Assembly: GCA_030432775.1 (NCBI GenBank)
Contig: JAUILO010000125.1
Span: 1-7,061 of the forward strand
DNA: 7,061 nucleotides
Source: Alphaproteobacteria bacterium
GTDB lineage: Bacteria; Pseudomonadota; Alphaproteobacteria; Micavibrionales; Micavibrionaceae
Reading direction: 5' to 3'
Of the stretch, positions 1 through 6,881 are shown one piece after another (the stretch's first letter is position 1; each line of letters begins with the position of its first letter). A model generated the notes under the pieces. That model was given only the letters and a program-made list of their open reading frames with translations. It searched no databases and was not told the origin of the DNA. The translations under genes and the position numbers were made by a program.

Positions 1-1192
1 CGGGCAATGCCAAATCCTTATGAAGCTGCGCGCTTTTACTGCCCAGTTCAAGCATATCACCAAGAACAGCAATACGTCTGCCTCCACGGCCCGGATCAAT
101 CAATGCCAGAACCTTGAACGCTGCCTGCATCGCGACCGGGGATGCGTTATAGCTTTCATCAATTAATGTTACAGGATTCTTCGGGTCACCAATATCAAGA
201 TATTCACGTTTTCCACGGCCTGCTATTGGCTGTATATCACTCAGCGCTTTATATGCTTTGGCCAGATCGCCGCCTGCCATTTTCACGGCAAGCAATGCGG
301 CTATGGCATTAAGCGCAATATGTTGTCCAGCCATTTTCATTGAAAAACTTATAATCTCACCCATAATTTCGGCCGTAACGCGGTTGCCATTACTGGCAAC
401 CAGACAATCGACCAATCTGGCATCGGCGGATTTATCTGTGCCAAAACTTAAAACCTGCAAACCTTTATCCTCGGCCTTACCCTTTAGGTAATCAAACCAT
501 TCATTGTCCTTATTTAAAATGGCAATACCTTGTTCACTTTTCATGCCATCAAATATTTCGGCTTTGGCATCGGCTATTTGCTGTAGACCTGTGAAATGTT
601 CGGCATGCACCTCGGCAATTGTTGTGATGATAGCAATATCCGGCTGGACCTGAGCCGTTAACGGAACAATCTCGCCCGGATGGTTCATACCAATCTCGAA
701 CACGCCATAATCACTTCCGGCATGCATGCTGGCCAGCGAAAACGGCACGCCAATATGATTATTATAGCTGGAACGACTATAATGGGTTTGCCCCTGCGCA
801 GAAAACGCGTGTCCCAGCATTTCTTTTGTTCCGGTTTTGCCCACCGATCCGGTCACGGCGATAATACGTGCGCCAGTCCGGCTGCGCGCAGCGTCTGCCA
901 TATCCTTCATGGCTTCCATTGTATCTTTCACCAGAACGAGCGGAGCATCGCCTTCCAAAGCTTCGGATTTATGACTTACAATTGCGGCCACCGCGCCCCG
1001 TTCAAAGGCTTGTGCAACATAGTCATGTCCATCACCCGCATCACTCACAAGAGCAATAAACAAATCACCCTTATTTGTAGTGCGGCTATCCATGGATATA
1101 CCGGTTGCACTCCATTGTTCAGGCACGCCGGAAAGCTGCCCTCCGGTGGCTTTGGATACGTTAGTGGATGTCCAGATTGTATCAGATGTCAT
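1..1192 (-). CDS. murF: UDP-N-acetylmuramoyl-tripeptide--D-alanyl-D-alanine ligase MurF (C-terminus cut by window edge)
   Basis: MurF is the cytoplasmic ATP-dependent ligase that adds D-Ala-D-Ala to UDP-MurNAc-tripeptide, the last step in making the soluble peptidoglycan precursor. The frame is open for 397 codons from an ATG at 1192 to the window edge. Family signatures in order are DSRTTNKGDLFIAL (35-48, UDP-substrate domain), the ATP P-loop TGSVGKT (114-120), SYNNHIGVP (142-150), FEIGMNHPGEI (165-175), AKAEIF (209-214, the position of the usually carbamylated lysine), GQHIALN (289-295) and IDESYNASP (344-352) at the start of the C-terminal domain. Family members are about 450-480 residues, so some 60-90 residues are missing to the left. 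The start is supported by an AAGGAAG ribosome site (1207-1201) 8 nt upstream, lying inside the end of murE. A double stop TAGTAG of murE leaves a 5-nt gap, so the two genes are almost certainly cotranscribed and coupled. No frameshift is seen. Identity is secure. Confidence 0.97.
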   Translation of the reverse strand, partial: MTSDTIWTSTNVSKATGGQLSGVPEQWSATGISMDSRTTNKGDLFIALVSDAGDGHDYVAQAFERGAVAAIVSHKSEALEGDAPLVLVKDTMEAMKDMADAARSRTGARIIAVTGSVGKTGTKEMLGHAFSAQGQTHYSRSSYNNHIGVPFSLASMHAGSDYGVFEIGMNHPGEIVPLTAQVQPDIAIITTIAEVHAEHFTGLQQIADAKAEIFDGMKSEQGIAILNKDNEWFDYLKGKAEDKGLQVLSFGTDKSADARLVDCLVASNGNRVTAEIMGEIISFSMKMAGQHIALNAIAALLAVKMAGGDLAKAYKALSDIQPIAGRGKREYLDIGDPKNPVTLIDESYNASPVAMQAAFKVLALIDPGRGGRRIAVLGDMLELGSKSAQLHKDLALP

Positions 1193-1197
1193 AGCTA

Positions 1198-2685
1198 CTA
1201 CTTCCTTTTAGAGTCGTCATGTGTTGGATAGAATTTTTCAATTGCGGCTTTCGCTTCTTCGCGATCGTCAAATGGCTGGACCTTGTCGCCAATGATCTGG
1301 CCTTGTTCGTGCCCTTTACCGGCGATCACAAGGACGTCACCGTCCTTTAATTCCCCGACAGCCCATTCAATAGCAGCACGGCGGCCGCCAATTTCTCTGG
1401 CTTCCGGCGCACCGACCAGCATATCTTTACGGATTTGCGCCGGATCTTCGGAGCGCGGATTGTCATCTGTAATCACAGCAAGATCAGCAAGCTCGCTTGC
1501 AATTCTGGCCATTACAGGTCTTTTGGTTTTATCGCGATCACCGCCACAACCGACAAGACAGATTAATCTTGCGTTTGTATGCGGGCGCAGTGCCTCTAGA
1601 ACATTGGATAGCGCATCAGGTGTGTGTGCATAATCTACATAAACTGCGGCTGACGGATGTCCCGTAATTAATTGCAGCCGGCCGGGCACACCGCAGAGAT
1701 GCTCCATCAGCTCGACATAACGGGCAAAATGTGAGCGGTCCGCGGCGTCAAGACAGCCATAAATGCAGCCCAGCGCACATAACGCATTTTTCGCCTGAAA
1801 CTTGCCGACCAAAGGCAGCGTAATATTATAATCTTCACCGAAGATACTCAGCTCTAGATCTTGTCCGTCCGGCATCGGCTTACAGCTTTTGATTTTAATA
1901 TCATCCGCAGCAAAACCGAATGAGATATATTTGCGTCCGGCCTTCTCGCATGCTGTAGACAAGCGTTCAAATTCATTACTATCGGCGTTTAAAACAGCGA
2001 TACCGTATTCGGATAAAACTTCAGTAAACAGGCGCTGTTTTGCCTTGCCGTATTCCTCCATCGTCTGATGATAATCCAGATGATCATGAGATAAATTTGT
2101 GAACGCAGCCACTTGCACGCGCACCCCGTCCAAGCGGTATTGATCAAGCCCATGACTTGATGCCTCCATTGCCAGATGTTCAAACCCTGCTGCTTTTAAA
2201 TCAGCCAGATTGGCATGAAGAGACACCGGATCAGGCGTTGTCATCGAGACTTGTTTAATTCCCGAAGCGCCGCGCACCCCGAGCGTCCCAACACTAATGC
2301 CTTTAATATCCGATAGCGCCCATAGCTGGCGCACAAATTCACAGCTGGATGTTTTGCCGTTTGTTCCGGTTACCGCAACAATATGTTCTGGCTGTTGCTT
2401 ATAAAAACGGGCAGCAACACTGGCCAGTTCGCGGCGTGGTTCATCCACATAAACAACTGCAAATTCATGATCGCTTTCAGGCATAGGCGTGCCATGTTTT
2501 GCCAGCACCGCCACCGCACCGGCGCGCAATGCGAACTCAATAAAATCCGCACCGTTTTGTGACACACCGGATAGCGCAGCGAACAAAAATCCTCTTCGCG
2601 CCAAACGGCTGTCGCTGGTCACATTTGTAATTTCCGGGTCGAACCCTTCCACAGAAACAGACACAAGGTCAGATAATTTTATCAA
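1198..2685 (-). CDS. murE: UDP-N-acetylmuramoyl-L-alanyl-D-glutamate--2,6-diaminopimelate ligase MurE
   Basis: MurE is the cytoplasmic ligase that adds the third stem-peptide residue to UDP-MurNAc-L-Ala-D-Glu. The 495-residue product has normal family length. Motifs are TSDSR (23-27) with RGFLFAAL (31-38), the P-loop TGTNGKT (106-112), TTPDP (149-153), MEASSHGL (173-180), TNLSHDHLDYH (196-206), YGKAKQRLF (212-220, with K216 the likely carbamylated lysine), DYAHTPDAL (351-359), GCGGDRDKTKRP (379-390), DNPRSEDP (408-415) and GKGHEQ (456-461). The DNPR box is the known mark of enzymes that use meso-diaminopimelate rather than lysine, so a Gram-negative type stem peptide is inferred. The start codon is TTG; it overlaps the ftsI stop as TTGA and has an AAAGGAG site (2699-2693) 7 nt upstream. 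No ATG start exists near the N-terminus apart from codons inside conserved sequence. The gene ends in tandem TAG TAG stops just before murF. Confidence 0.98.
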   Translation of the reverse strand: MIKLSDLVSVSVEGFDPEITNVTSDSRLARRGFLFAALSGVSQNGADFIEFALRAGAVAVLAKHGTPMPESDHEFAVVYVDEPRRELASVAARFYKQQPEHIVAVTGTNGKTSSCEFVRQLWALSDIKGISVGTLGVRGASGIKQVSMTTPDPVSLHANLADLKAAGFEHLAMEASSHGLDQYRLDGVRVQVAAFTNLSHDHLDYHQTMEEYGKAKQRLFTEVLSEYGIAVLNADSNEFERLSTACEKAGRKYISFGFAADDIKIKSCKPMPDGQDLELSIFGEDYNITLPLVGKFQAKNALCALGCIYGCLDAADRSHFARYVELMEHLCGVPGRLQLITGHPSAAVYVDYAHTPDALSNVLEALRPHTNARLICLVGCGGDRDKTKRPVMARIASELADLAVITDDNPRSEDPAQIRKDMLVGAPEAREIGGRRAAIEWAVGELKDGDVLVIAGKGHEQGQIIGDKVQPFDDREEAKAAIEKFYPTHDDSKRK

Positions 2686-4475
2686 TGCCCTGCTCCTTTC
2701 TTTTTTTCATCGCTAATGAACACTTTGAGTGATGCTGCAATATCTTCTTCTTTTTTCACGTTATTTGCCGGAATGCCCAAGATCGCCGCCATTGACTGGA
2801 TCACGTGCCCAACAGCGGGTGTAGATACCCAGCCACCCGTCGCATAACCAAAACTTGCCTTTGTACCCTTGGGTTCATCCATAACGATCAAAACCCCATA
2901 ACGTGGCTCTTCCATCGGGAAGAAGCCGATAAACGAAGACAGCAGCTTTTTACGATCATAACCGCCGCTGCCTGTTTTTTCCGCTGTGCCGGTTTTACCG
3001 CCAACCGAATAACCTTCAACATCGGCGTTCTCACCCGTGCCATCGGTAACAACAAGCCGAAGTAACTGACGCATTCTGTGAGCGGTTTGGGGCGAAACAA
3101 CGCGAACTTCATGACTTTTTTGCGGCATTTTATAGGATTGTTCGTGGCTTCTAATTAATGTCGGCTCAACACGAATGCCGCCATTGACGATACTGGATGC
3201 TCCGACCATCAGCTGAAGCGGGCTAACCGCGACACCATGACCATAGGATGCTGTTATTGTATTAATATCGCGCCACGGATCAGGAACCAGAGGACCGCCT
3301 ATTTCGCTAATCTCAACCGATGCCTTATTCAGCAAACCAAGGTCGCTATAAAAACTACGCAGACGATCCGTCCCCAGCTCTTCACCCATCAAAGCCGAAC
3401 CGATATTGGATGAATACATAAACACTTCAGGAATACTTAAGATGCGGTCCTTGGCGTGATAATCGGAAATTTTAAACCGGCCGCGCTGAATAGGTTTTGT
3501 TGCATCAAATTTATGCGCAAGGCTGACATTAAATGTATCAAGATAAGCCGCAGTCGAGAAAATTTTAAAAGTTGAACCCATTTCATAAACGCCCAGAGTA
3601 ACGCGGTTAAATAACGGATTATTTTCAGCGTTGCGATAACTGCCTGCATTATGCGGATCAAAATCAGGCAAGGATACCGCAGCAAGAATTTCACCGCTCA
3701 CCACATCAAAAATAAGACCAGCACCGGCTTTAGCACTAAATTCATTTTTCGCGCGCAGCATTTCACGGCGTAGTGCATGTTGTAGGCGAACATCTATTGT
3801 TAGATATAATTCAGGCTCATCTTGCGGGCCATCCGGCACTTTTCGTGCTTTTGACTTTGCCGTTGGCGGTGACAGAAAGCCGTTAAAGCTTGCCTCGATA
3901 CCGGACACACCTTTGCCATCAACATTGGTCGTTCCAACAATATGCGAGACCAATGCACCTTGCGGATAAATACGGCTATAATCATAACGAAAATTCAATG
4001 ACGGCGAACCTACCTGCAGCACGGCCTTTTGTTCTTGCGGTGTTATATTCCGTTTTACCCAAACAAAACGCCCGTCTCTTTGCAGATTATGCAACACATC
4101 GCCATATTTAAGCTCTGGAAATATACCAACCAGATCATTTGCAAGACCTGCCGGATCAGCCACCAAAGACGGGTCAGCAAAAAGCGAGGCTGTCTTCAGC
4201 GATGTCGCCAGCAATACACCATTGCGATCCAATATATTTCCGCGCGGCAATAAAGGCGCAGCAATATCCTGCTGCACAGAAGAGCGGTCATATTCAAAAT
4301 GAGCAAGCTCGCCCTCGATAACCGATAAGTCGAAAATACGGGCCAGCACAATTACATAAGCCAGAACAAAACACACACTAATCAAGGCCAGACGTCCACG
4401 CGCGATATCAAGCGCAGAGCTTCGGGAACCGGCAATTTTTAAACGCAATTTTGATTTGCCAACAATGCTGCTCAA
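2682..4475 (-). CDS. ftsI: Septal peptidoglycan D,D-transpeptidase FtsI (penicillin-binding protein 3)
   Basis: FtsI is the class B penicillin-binding protein that cross-links septal peptidoglycan, anchored in the inner membrane with its catalytic domain in the periplasm and working with FtsW in the divisome. The 597-residue product has a basic cytoplasmic N-terminus (about 1-28), one membrane segment (about 29-50), the PBP pedestal motif RGNILDRNGVLLA (78-90) and GKGVSGIEASFNGFL (187-201). The transpeptidase motifs are STFK (301-304, nucleophile S301), SSN (355-357) and KTGT (494-497), all intact. No PASTA domain is present, and the tail after about 570 is charged. The start is TTG, overlapping the ftsL stop as TTGA; the first ATG is not until residue 239, so TTG is close to forced. 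A GTGAGGG site (4485-4479) lies only 3 nt away, a weak spacing that suggests dependence on translational coupling from ftsL. Length and motif order are normal for alphaproteobacterial members. Confidence 0.97.
   Translation of the reverse strand: MSSIVGKSKLRLKIAGSRSSALDIARGRLALISVCFVLAYVIVLARIFDLSVIEGELAHFEYDRSSVQQDIAAPLLPRGNILDRNGVLLATSLKTASLFADPSLVADPAGLANDLVGIFPELKYGDVLHNLQRDGRFVWVKRNITPQEQKAVLQVGSPSLNFRYDYSRIYPQGALVSHIVGTTNVDGKGVSGIEASFNGFLSPPTAKSKARKVPDGPQDEPELYLTIDVRLQHALRREMLRAKNEFSAKAGAGLIFDVVSGEILAAVSLPDFDPHNAGSYRNAENNPLFNRVTLGVYEMGSTFKIFSTAAYLDTFNVSLAHKFDATKPIQRGRFKISDYHAKDRILSIPEVFMYSSNIGSALMGEELGTDRLRSFYSDLGLLNKASVEISEIGGPLVPDPWRDINTITASYGHGVAVSPLQLMVGASSIVNGGIRVEPTLIRSHEQSYKMPQKSHEVRVVSPQTAHRMRQLLRLVVTDGTGENADVEGYSVGGKTGTAEKTGSGGYDRKKLLSSFIGFFPMEEPRYGVLIVMDEPKGTKASFGYATGGWVSTPAVGHVIQSMAAILGIPANNVKKEEDIAASLKVFISDEKKKGAGH
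2693..2699 (-). promoter_or_regulatory. Ribosome binding site for the TTG start of murE
   Basis: AAAGGAG on the minus strand lies 7 nt before the TTG at 2685, within the last codons of ftsI. Spacing is ideal, which supports the TTGA overlap as the true start. Confidence 0.75.
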
Positions 4476-5137
4476 TTTCCCTCACTTTCGCCAGTGAGGC
4501 TGTCCAATATGCCAAAGAAATCTTGTTCGGTTTCATTATAAGTGTTTTGGGATTTTGTATTTAAGGAGGGAGAGTTTTGAGAGGGAGGGTTTTGAGAAGG
4601 AGAATGCTGAAGAGCAGAACGCCCGGATGAGAATTGATGAGAACTCAATTCAGAGGAGGAAGAGGAGAGTGTCGATCCCGCAGATGCATTCATCGGGACA
4701 ACCAAAGATGATGATGCAGCAGAAGAAGAAGAATCTACAGCCGCCTTATTTTCAGACTGCGCAGAAGAAGAGGAAGAAGAAGCGCCAGACTTCACCACAG
4801 CACGGAACAAGCTCAACACAGGCTTACGCTTTGGCACAACCGGAACAAAAGGCTCGGGAAGATATTCAGGATCCTGAACAAGGTCGGCCGTGCCGACTTC
4901 ATGCCCTTTACCACTAAAGTAGTCATCAGCAACTTTTTCAAGGCGCTCGGGATTGTTTAAATAATCCCATTCTGCACGCAATACCCGAATAGTTTCCTGT
5001 TCGGACATGATCTCGATACGCGCTTTGGCCAGATCGTCATTTAACGTCTGGACATTTTGCGATGTCCAGAACAAACCAGCGCCCGCAAATGCAGCGAGAA
5101 CAAAAGGAACCAATATATGAAACAGATTACCCTTCAA
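4472..5137 (-). CDS. ftsL: Cell division protein FtsL with long serine-rich C-terminal extension
   Basis: FtsL is a bitopic inner-membrane protein that forms the FtsQLB complex and helps activate FtsW/FtsI. The product has a very short cytoplasmic start, one membrane segment (about 5-25) and a coiled-coil periplasmic stretch (about 28-60). It then carries the alphaproteobacterial FtsL block RVLRAEWDYLNNPERLEKVA (51-70), followed by a proline-rich segment (89-106). After about 115 the protein departs from the usual family size (roughly 90-130 residues). Residues 119-171 are about half serine (25 of 53), 179-193 hold pentad repeats SQNPP and SQNSP, and the last 20 residues contain DFFGILDSL (206-214). 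The total is 221 residues. The start is TTG, overlapping the rsmH stop as TTGA, with a strong AAGGAGG site (5148-5142) 4 nt upstream; the first ATG is codon 44, inside the coiled coil. Identity follows from the core block and from its place between rsmH and ftsI. The function of the extension is unknown. Confidence 0.92.
   Translation of the reverse strand: MKGNLFHILVPFVLAAFAGAGLFWTSQNVQTLNDDLAKARIEIMSEQETIRVLRAEWDYLNNPERLEKVADDYFSGKGHEVGTADLVQDPEYLPEPFVPVVPKRKPVLSLFRAVVKSGASSSSSSAQSENKAAVDSSSSAASSSLVVPMNASAGSTLSSSSSELSSHQFSSGRSALQHSPSQNPPSQNSPSLNTKSQNTYNETEQDFFGILDSLTGESEGN
4566..4610 (-). repeat. 15-bp tandem repeat coding SQNPP/SQNSP in ftsL
   Basis: Two units (4566-4580 and 4581-4595) are identical at 14 of 15 positions, and a third (4596-4610) is related at about 11 of 15. 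They lie in frame in ftsL and give serine-glutamine-asparagine-proline pentads at residues 179-193. Gain or loss of units would change protein length without a frameshift. Confidence 0.8.
4625..4780 (-). repeat. Low-complexity serine-codon tract in ftsL
   Basis: The coding strand is rich in TCT/TCC/TCA/AGT-type serine codons, seen as GAAGAAGAGG-like purine runs on the plus strand. It encodes FtsL residues 119-171, about half of which are serine in runs of three to six. The composition differs sharply from the flanking genes and is typical of a slippage-prone, disordered linker. Confidence 0.8.
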
Positions 5138-6105
5138 CTGGCCTCCTTCGCTTTTTCAGAAACAAAGCTGGTTCGTGTAGCAAAGCGCAAACGCGCAGAT
5201 CGGGAACGGGGATTTGCAGAGATTTCTGCCTCGGTAGGTTTAATCGACTTCTTTGATGAAAGGTCGAAGGAAGGTCGGGATTCAACATGAATCTCGGGAA
5301 CATGTCTGGATTGCCTGGCCTGCTGACCGGATTTCTCCAGCAAAAAGCGCTTCACAAGCCCATCTTCAAGGGAGTGAAACGCAACAACAACAAGACGGCC
5401 TCCGGGCTTTAACAAAAGCTCAGACGCCTGAAGAAATCGTTGCAACTCTTCAAGCTCTTTATTGACCTCGATCCTTAAGGCTTGAAATGTTTTCGTAGCC
5501 GGATCGTTCTTGTCTTTGGGTGATTTATGCACAACAGAGCGCACAATATCCGCCAGCGCAAAAGTCGTGGTAATTGGCTGGTCTTTTCGTTTTTCAATTA
5601 TTGCTCGCGCAATGCGCCGTGATTTACGCTCATCGCCATAGCGGTAAATTATATTCGCAAGATCTTGCTCCTCATATGTATTCACAATATCAGCAGCAGT
5701 CTGCCCGTCAGAATTTTGATCCATACGCATATCAAGCGGCCCGTCCTGACGGAAGGAAAACCCACGCTCGGCACGGTCTAGCTGCATTGATGACACACCA
5801 ACATCGACAACCATTGCATCAAACTCTTCAAACCCCGCATTCTTTGCAAGATCTTCCACATCACCGAACTGCCCATGAATGAAGGTAACCCGCTCTGCAG
5901 CACCCTTCAAACGCTCACGCACAGCTGCGAACACCGTTTTATCGCGGTCAATTGCCACCAAACGACAATCCGCAGCATTTAAAATCGCTTCGCTATAACC
6001 ACCAGCGCCGAGCGTTCCATCAAGATATACACCACCATCAACCGGCTGCATTGCAGTGATGACTTCATTCAAAAGCACAGGAATATGCGGATGGGCCGTA
6101 TTCAT
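5134..6105 (-). CDS. rsmH: 16S rRNA (cytosine(1402)-N(4))-methyltransferase RsmH (MraW)
   Basis: RsmH uses S-adenosylmethionine to methylate N4 of C1402 in the decoding centre of 16S rRNA, and acts in the cytoplasm on the small subunit. The 323-residue product is of normal length. Signatures are HIPVLLNEV (7-15), the SAM-binding loop DGTLGAGGYSEAIL (29-42), AIDRD (51-55), DVGVSSMQLDRAERGFSF (101-118, usually DLGVSS) followed by DGPLDMRM (121-128), YGDER (156-160), TFQALRIEVNKEL (206-218), VAFHSLEDGLVKRF (241-254) and the terminal NPRSRSARLR (298-307). The start is ATG at 6105, overlapping the mraZ stop as ATGA, with an AAGAAGGG site (6122-6115) 9 nt upstream. The final codons contain the strong ribosome site of ftsL. 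rRNA modification is not itself a wall function; its place second in the cluster is the conserved mraZ-rsmH pairing seen in many bacteria. Confidence 0.98.
   Translation of the reverse strand: MNTAHPHIPVLLNEVITAMQPVDGGVYLDGTLGAGGYSEAILNAADCRLVAIDRDKTVFAAVRERLKGAAERVTFIHGQFGDVEDLAKNAGFEEFDAMVVDVGVSSMQLDRAERGFSFRQDGPLDMRMDQNSDGQTAADIVNTYEEQDLANIIYRYGDERKSRRIARAIIEKRKDQPITTTFALADIVRSVVHKSPKDKNDPATKTFQALRIEVNKELEELQRFLQASELLLKPGGRLVVVAFHSLEDGLVKRFLLEKSGQQARQSRHVPEIHVESRPSFDLSSKKSIKPTEAEISANPRSRSARLRFATRTSFVSEKAKEAS
5142..5148 (-). promoter_or_regulatory. Strong ribosome binding site for the TTG start of ftsL
   Basis: AAGGAGG on the minus strand sits 4 nt before the TTG at 5137, inside the last codons of rsmH. 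It is the best match to the anti-Shine-Dalgarno sequence in the cluster and makes the TTG start credible despite the rare codon. Confidence 0.8.
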
Positions 6106-6560
6106 GATACACCGCCCTTCTTGGGAATTGTGAGCCCTTCAGCCCTGACACGTCCGCGCGCCGCTATGCGGCGCTGTTCATAACCATCAGGAGACCATAT
6201 CTGGAACTTACGCCCCATACCCACAAACGCCACCTGATCTTCAAGCGCAGCATAATCAATAAAGGCCTGCGGCAGAATTATACGCCCTTCACCATCAAAT
6301 GGTAGCTGCACAGCCTCACCGAATAGTGCCGTTGCAAGATCATCCTGCTCAGAAGACAGAAAATCGTACTCATCCAGACGAGAGCTAAGATCTTCCATTA
6401 CATCCCAGCCAACACCTTCAAGACAATCATGAGCATGCGAGCGAAAAAGGACAACACCCTGAAACTCCTGTTCCGACAAAGCCGAACGGAACCCAGAAGG
6501 AACAGATACGCGCCCCTTCTTATCCAGCTTATTAATTGTTGTCGACAGGAATAACGCCAC
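6102..6560 (-). CDS. mraZ: Transcriptional regulator MraZ
   Basis: MraZ is a DNA-binding protein with two SpoVT/AbrB-type swapped-hairpin domains that forms ring-like oligomers and, in Escherichia coli, represses its own dcw promoter. Both half-repeats are visible: DKKGRVSVP (13-21) and DGEGRIILP (89-97). The frame extends upstream to another GTG at 6587, but I choose the GTG at 6560. From there the protein begins MALFLST, like known family members, has 152 residues (family about 140-160), and has an AAAAGGTG site (6578-6571) 10 nt upstream. The 6587 GTG has no recognisable ribosome site and would add a basic extension KKKRCKTS not seen in the family. MraZ heads the operon, and its stop overlaps rsmH as ATGA. 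Phased TGG repeats about 125-180 bp upstream are its likely operator. Confidence 0.95.
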   Translation of the reverse strand: MALFLSTTINKLDKKGRVSVPSGFRSALSEQEFQGVVLFRSHAHDCLEGVGWDVMEDLSSRLDEYDFLSSEQDDLATALFGEAVQLPFDGEGRIILPQAFIDYAALEDQVAFVGMGRKFQIWSPDGYEQRRIAARGRVRAEGLTIPKKGGVS

Positions 6561-6570
6561 GGACGTTTTA

Positions 6571-6578
6571 CACCTTTT
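6571..6578 (-). promoter_or_regulatory. Ribosome binding site deciding the mraZ start
   Basis: AAAAGGTG on the minus strand lies 10 nt before the GTG at 6560. The alternative upstream GTG at 6587 is preceded by an A/T-rich stretch with no purine-rich site. This, together with the protein alignment, favours the shorter mraZ. Confidence 0.6.
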
Positions 6579-6684
6579 CTTTTTCACATTTCAATCAAAC
6601 AAGGCAGATGCGAAACAGCTCAAGAAGATATTCAAAATCCCTCAGATAATTCGTTCTACAACGCCAAGAGGCAGGTCACACATT

Positions 6685-6736
6685 CACCACACATCCCCAT
6701 TTGGGAAAACATGGATATTCTTGGGATATCATGGAA
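6685..6736. promoter_or_regulatory. Probable MraZ operator: 10-bp phased TGG repeats
   Basis: On the plus strand the 5-mers TGGGA (6702), TGGAT (6712), TGGGA (6722) and TGGAA (6732) each start exactly 10 bp apart, with 5-nt spacers. On the minus strand TGGGG (6699-6695) and TGGTG (6689-6685) continue in mirror orientation with the same 10-bp step, meeting the first set in a CCCCATTTGGGA core. In E. coli MraZ is known to bind direct TGGGN repeats separated by 5 nt upstream of its own gene. The position, spacing and overlap with the candidate promoter fit that role. That MraZ binds here is inferred, and the division between the two arms is unusual. Confidence 0.6.
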
Positions 6737-6740
6737 AAAC
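6701..6740 (+). repeat. 20-bp imperfect tandem repeat within the operator
   Basis: 6701-6720 and 6721-6740 are identical at 15 of 20 positions, both reading TTGGGA, three variable bases, CATGGA, then A/T and C. The differences are all A/T exchanges in the spacers, while the TGG cores are kept. This is the larger unit built from two of the 10-bp steps. Confidence 0.75.
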
Positions 6741-6752
6741 GTACCTGGTCAA
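6724..6752 (-). promoter_or_regulatory. Candidate promoter of the mraZ operon
   Basis: On the minus strand TTGACC (6752-6747) matches five of six bases of the housekeeping -35 consensus. With a 16-17 nt spacer the -10 would be GATATC or ATATCC (6730-6724), a poor match to TATAAT, though alphaproteobacterial -10 boxes are often weak. The predicted start would fall near 6718, giving a leader of about 155 nt before mraZ. The -10 and start lie inside the phased TGG array, as expected for an autorepressed promoter. This is inference from sequence only. Confidence 0.45.
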
Positions 6753-6852
6753 CGGGTCACAGAGATTTGCGCACAAGTAAACCACAGAAAAATATTGCCC
6801 GATGTGCGTTTCACTCTAAAAAGACGTATATTGCCTCATTTTATTTGCATAA

Positions 6853-6881
6853 TTCGTGCTATTGCGCTAATACACTATACT
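6853..6881 (+). promoter_or_regulatory. Weak rightward promoter candidate
   Basis: TATACT (6876-6881) matches five of six bases of a -10 box, but the -35 position 17 nt upstream (TTCGTG, 6853-6858) is a poor match. It would drive transcription towards the open frame that starts at 6948. It may be chance in A/T-rich sequence. Confidence 0.2.

Noticed and set aside
680..1231. 183-codon plus-strand open frame
   Set aside because: It lies antisense to murF, whose frame shows all family motifs; the peptide is His/Cys-rich with no recognisable domain.
4555..4917. 120-codon plus-strand open frame rich in Arg, Glu and Lys
   Set aside because: It is the complement of the serine-codon tract of ftsL; its charged composition follows from GAA/GAG/AGA triplets opposite TCT/TCC codons.
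5574..5882. 102-codon plus-strand open frame rich in Gln and His
   Set aside because: It is antisense to the conserved core of rsmH and has no ribosome site or known motif.
6561..6587. Longer mraZ start at the GTG at 6587
   Set aside because: There is no ribosome site upstream, and it adds a basic octapeptide absent from the family; the GTG at 6560 has both a site and the expected MALFLST start.
6795..6822. Rightward promoter TTGCCC, 16 nt, TAAAAA
   Set aside because: Both boxes match only four of six bases, and such matches are expected by chance in A/T-rich sequence.
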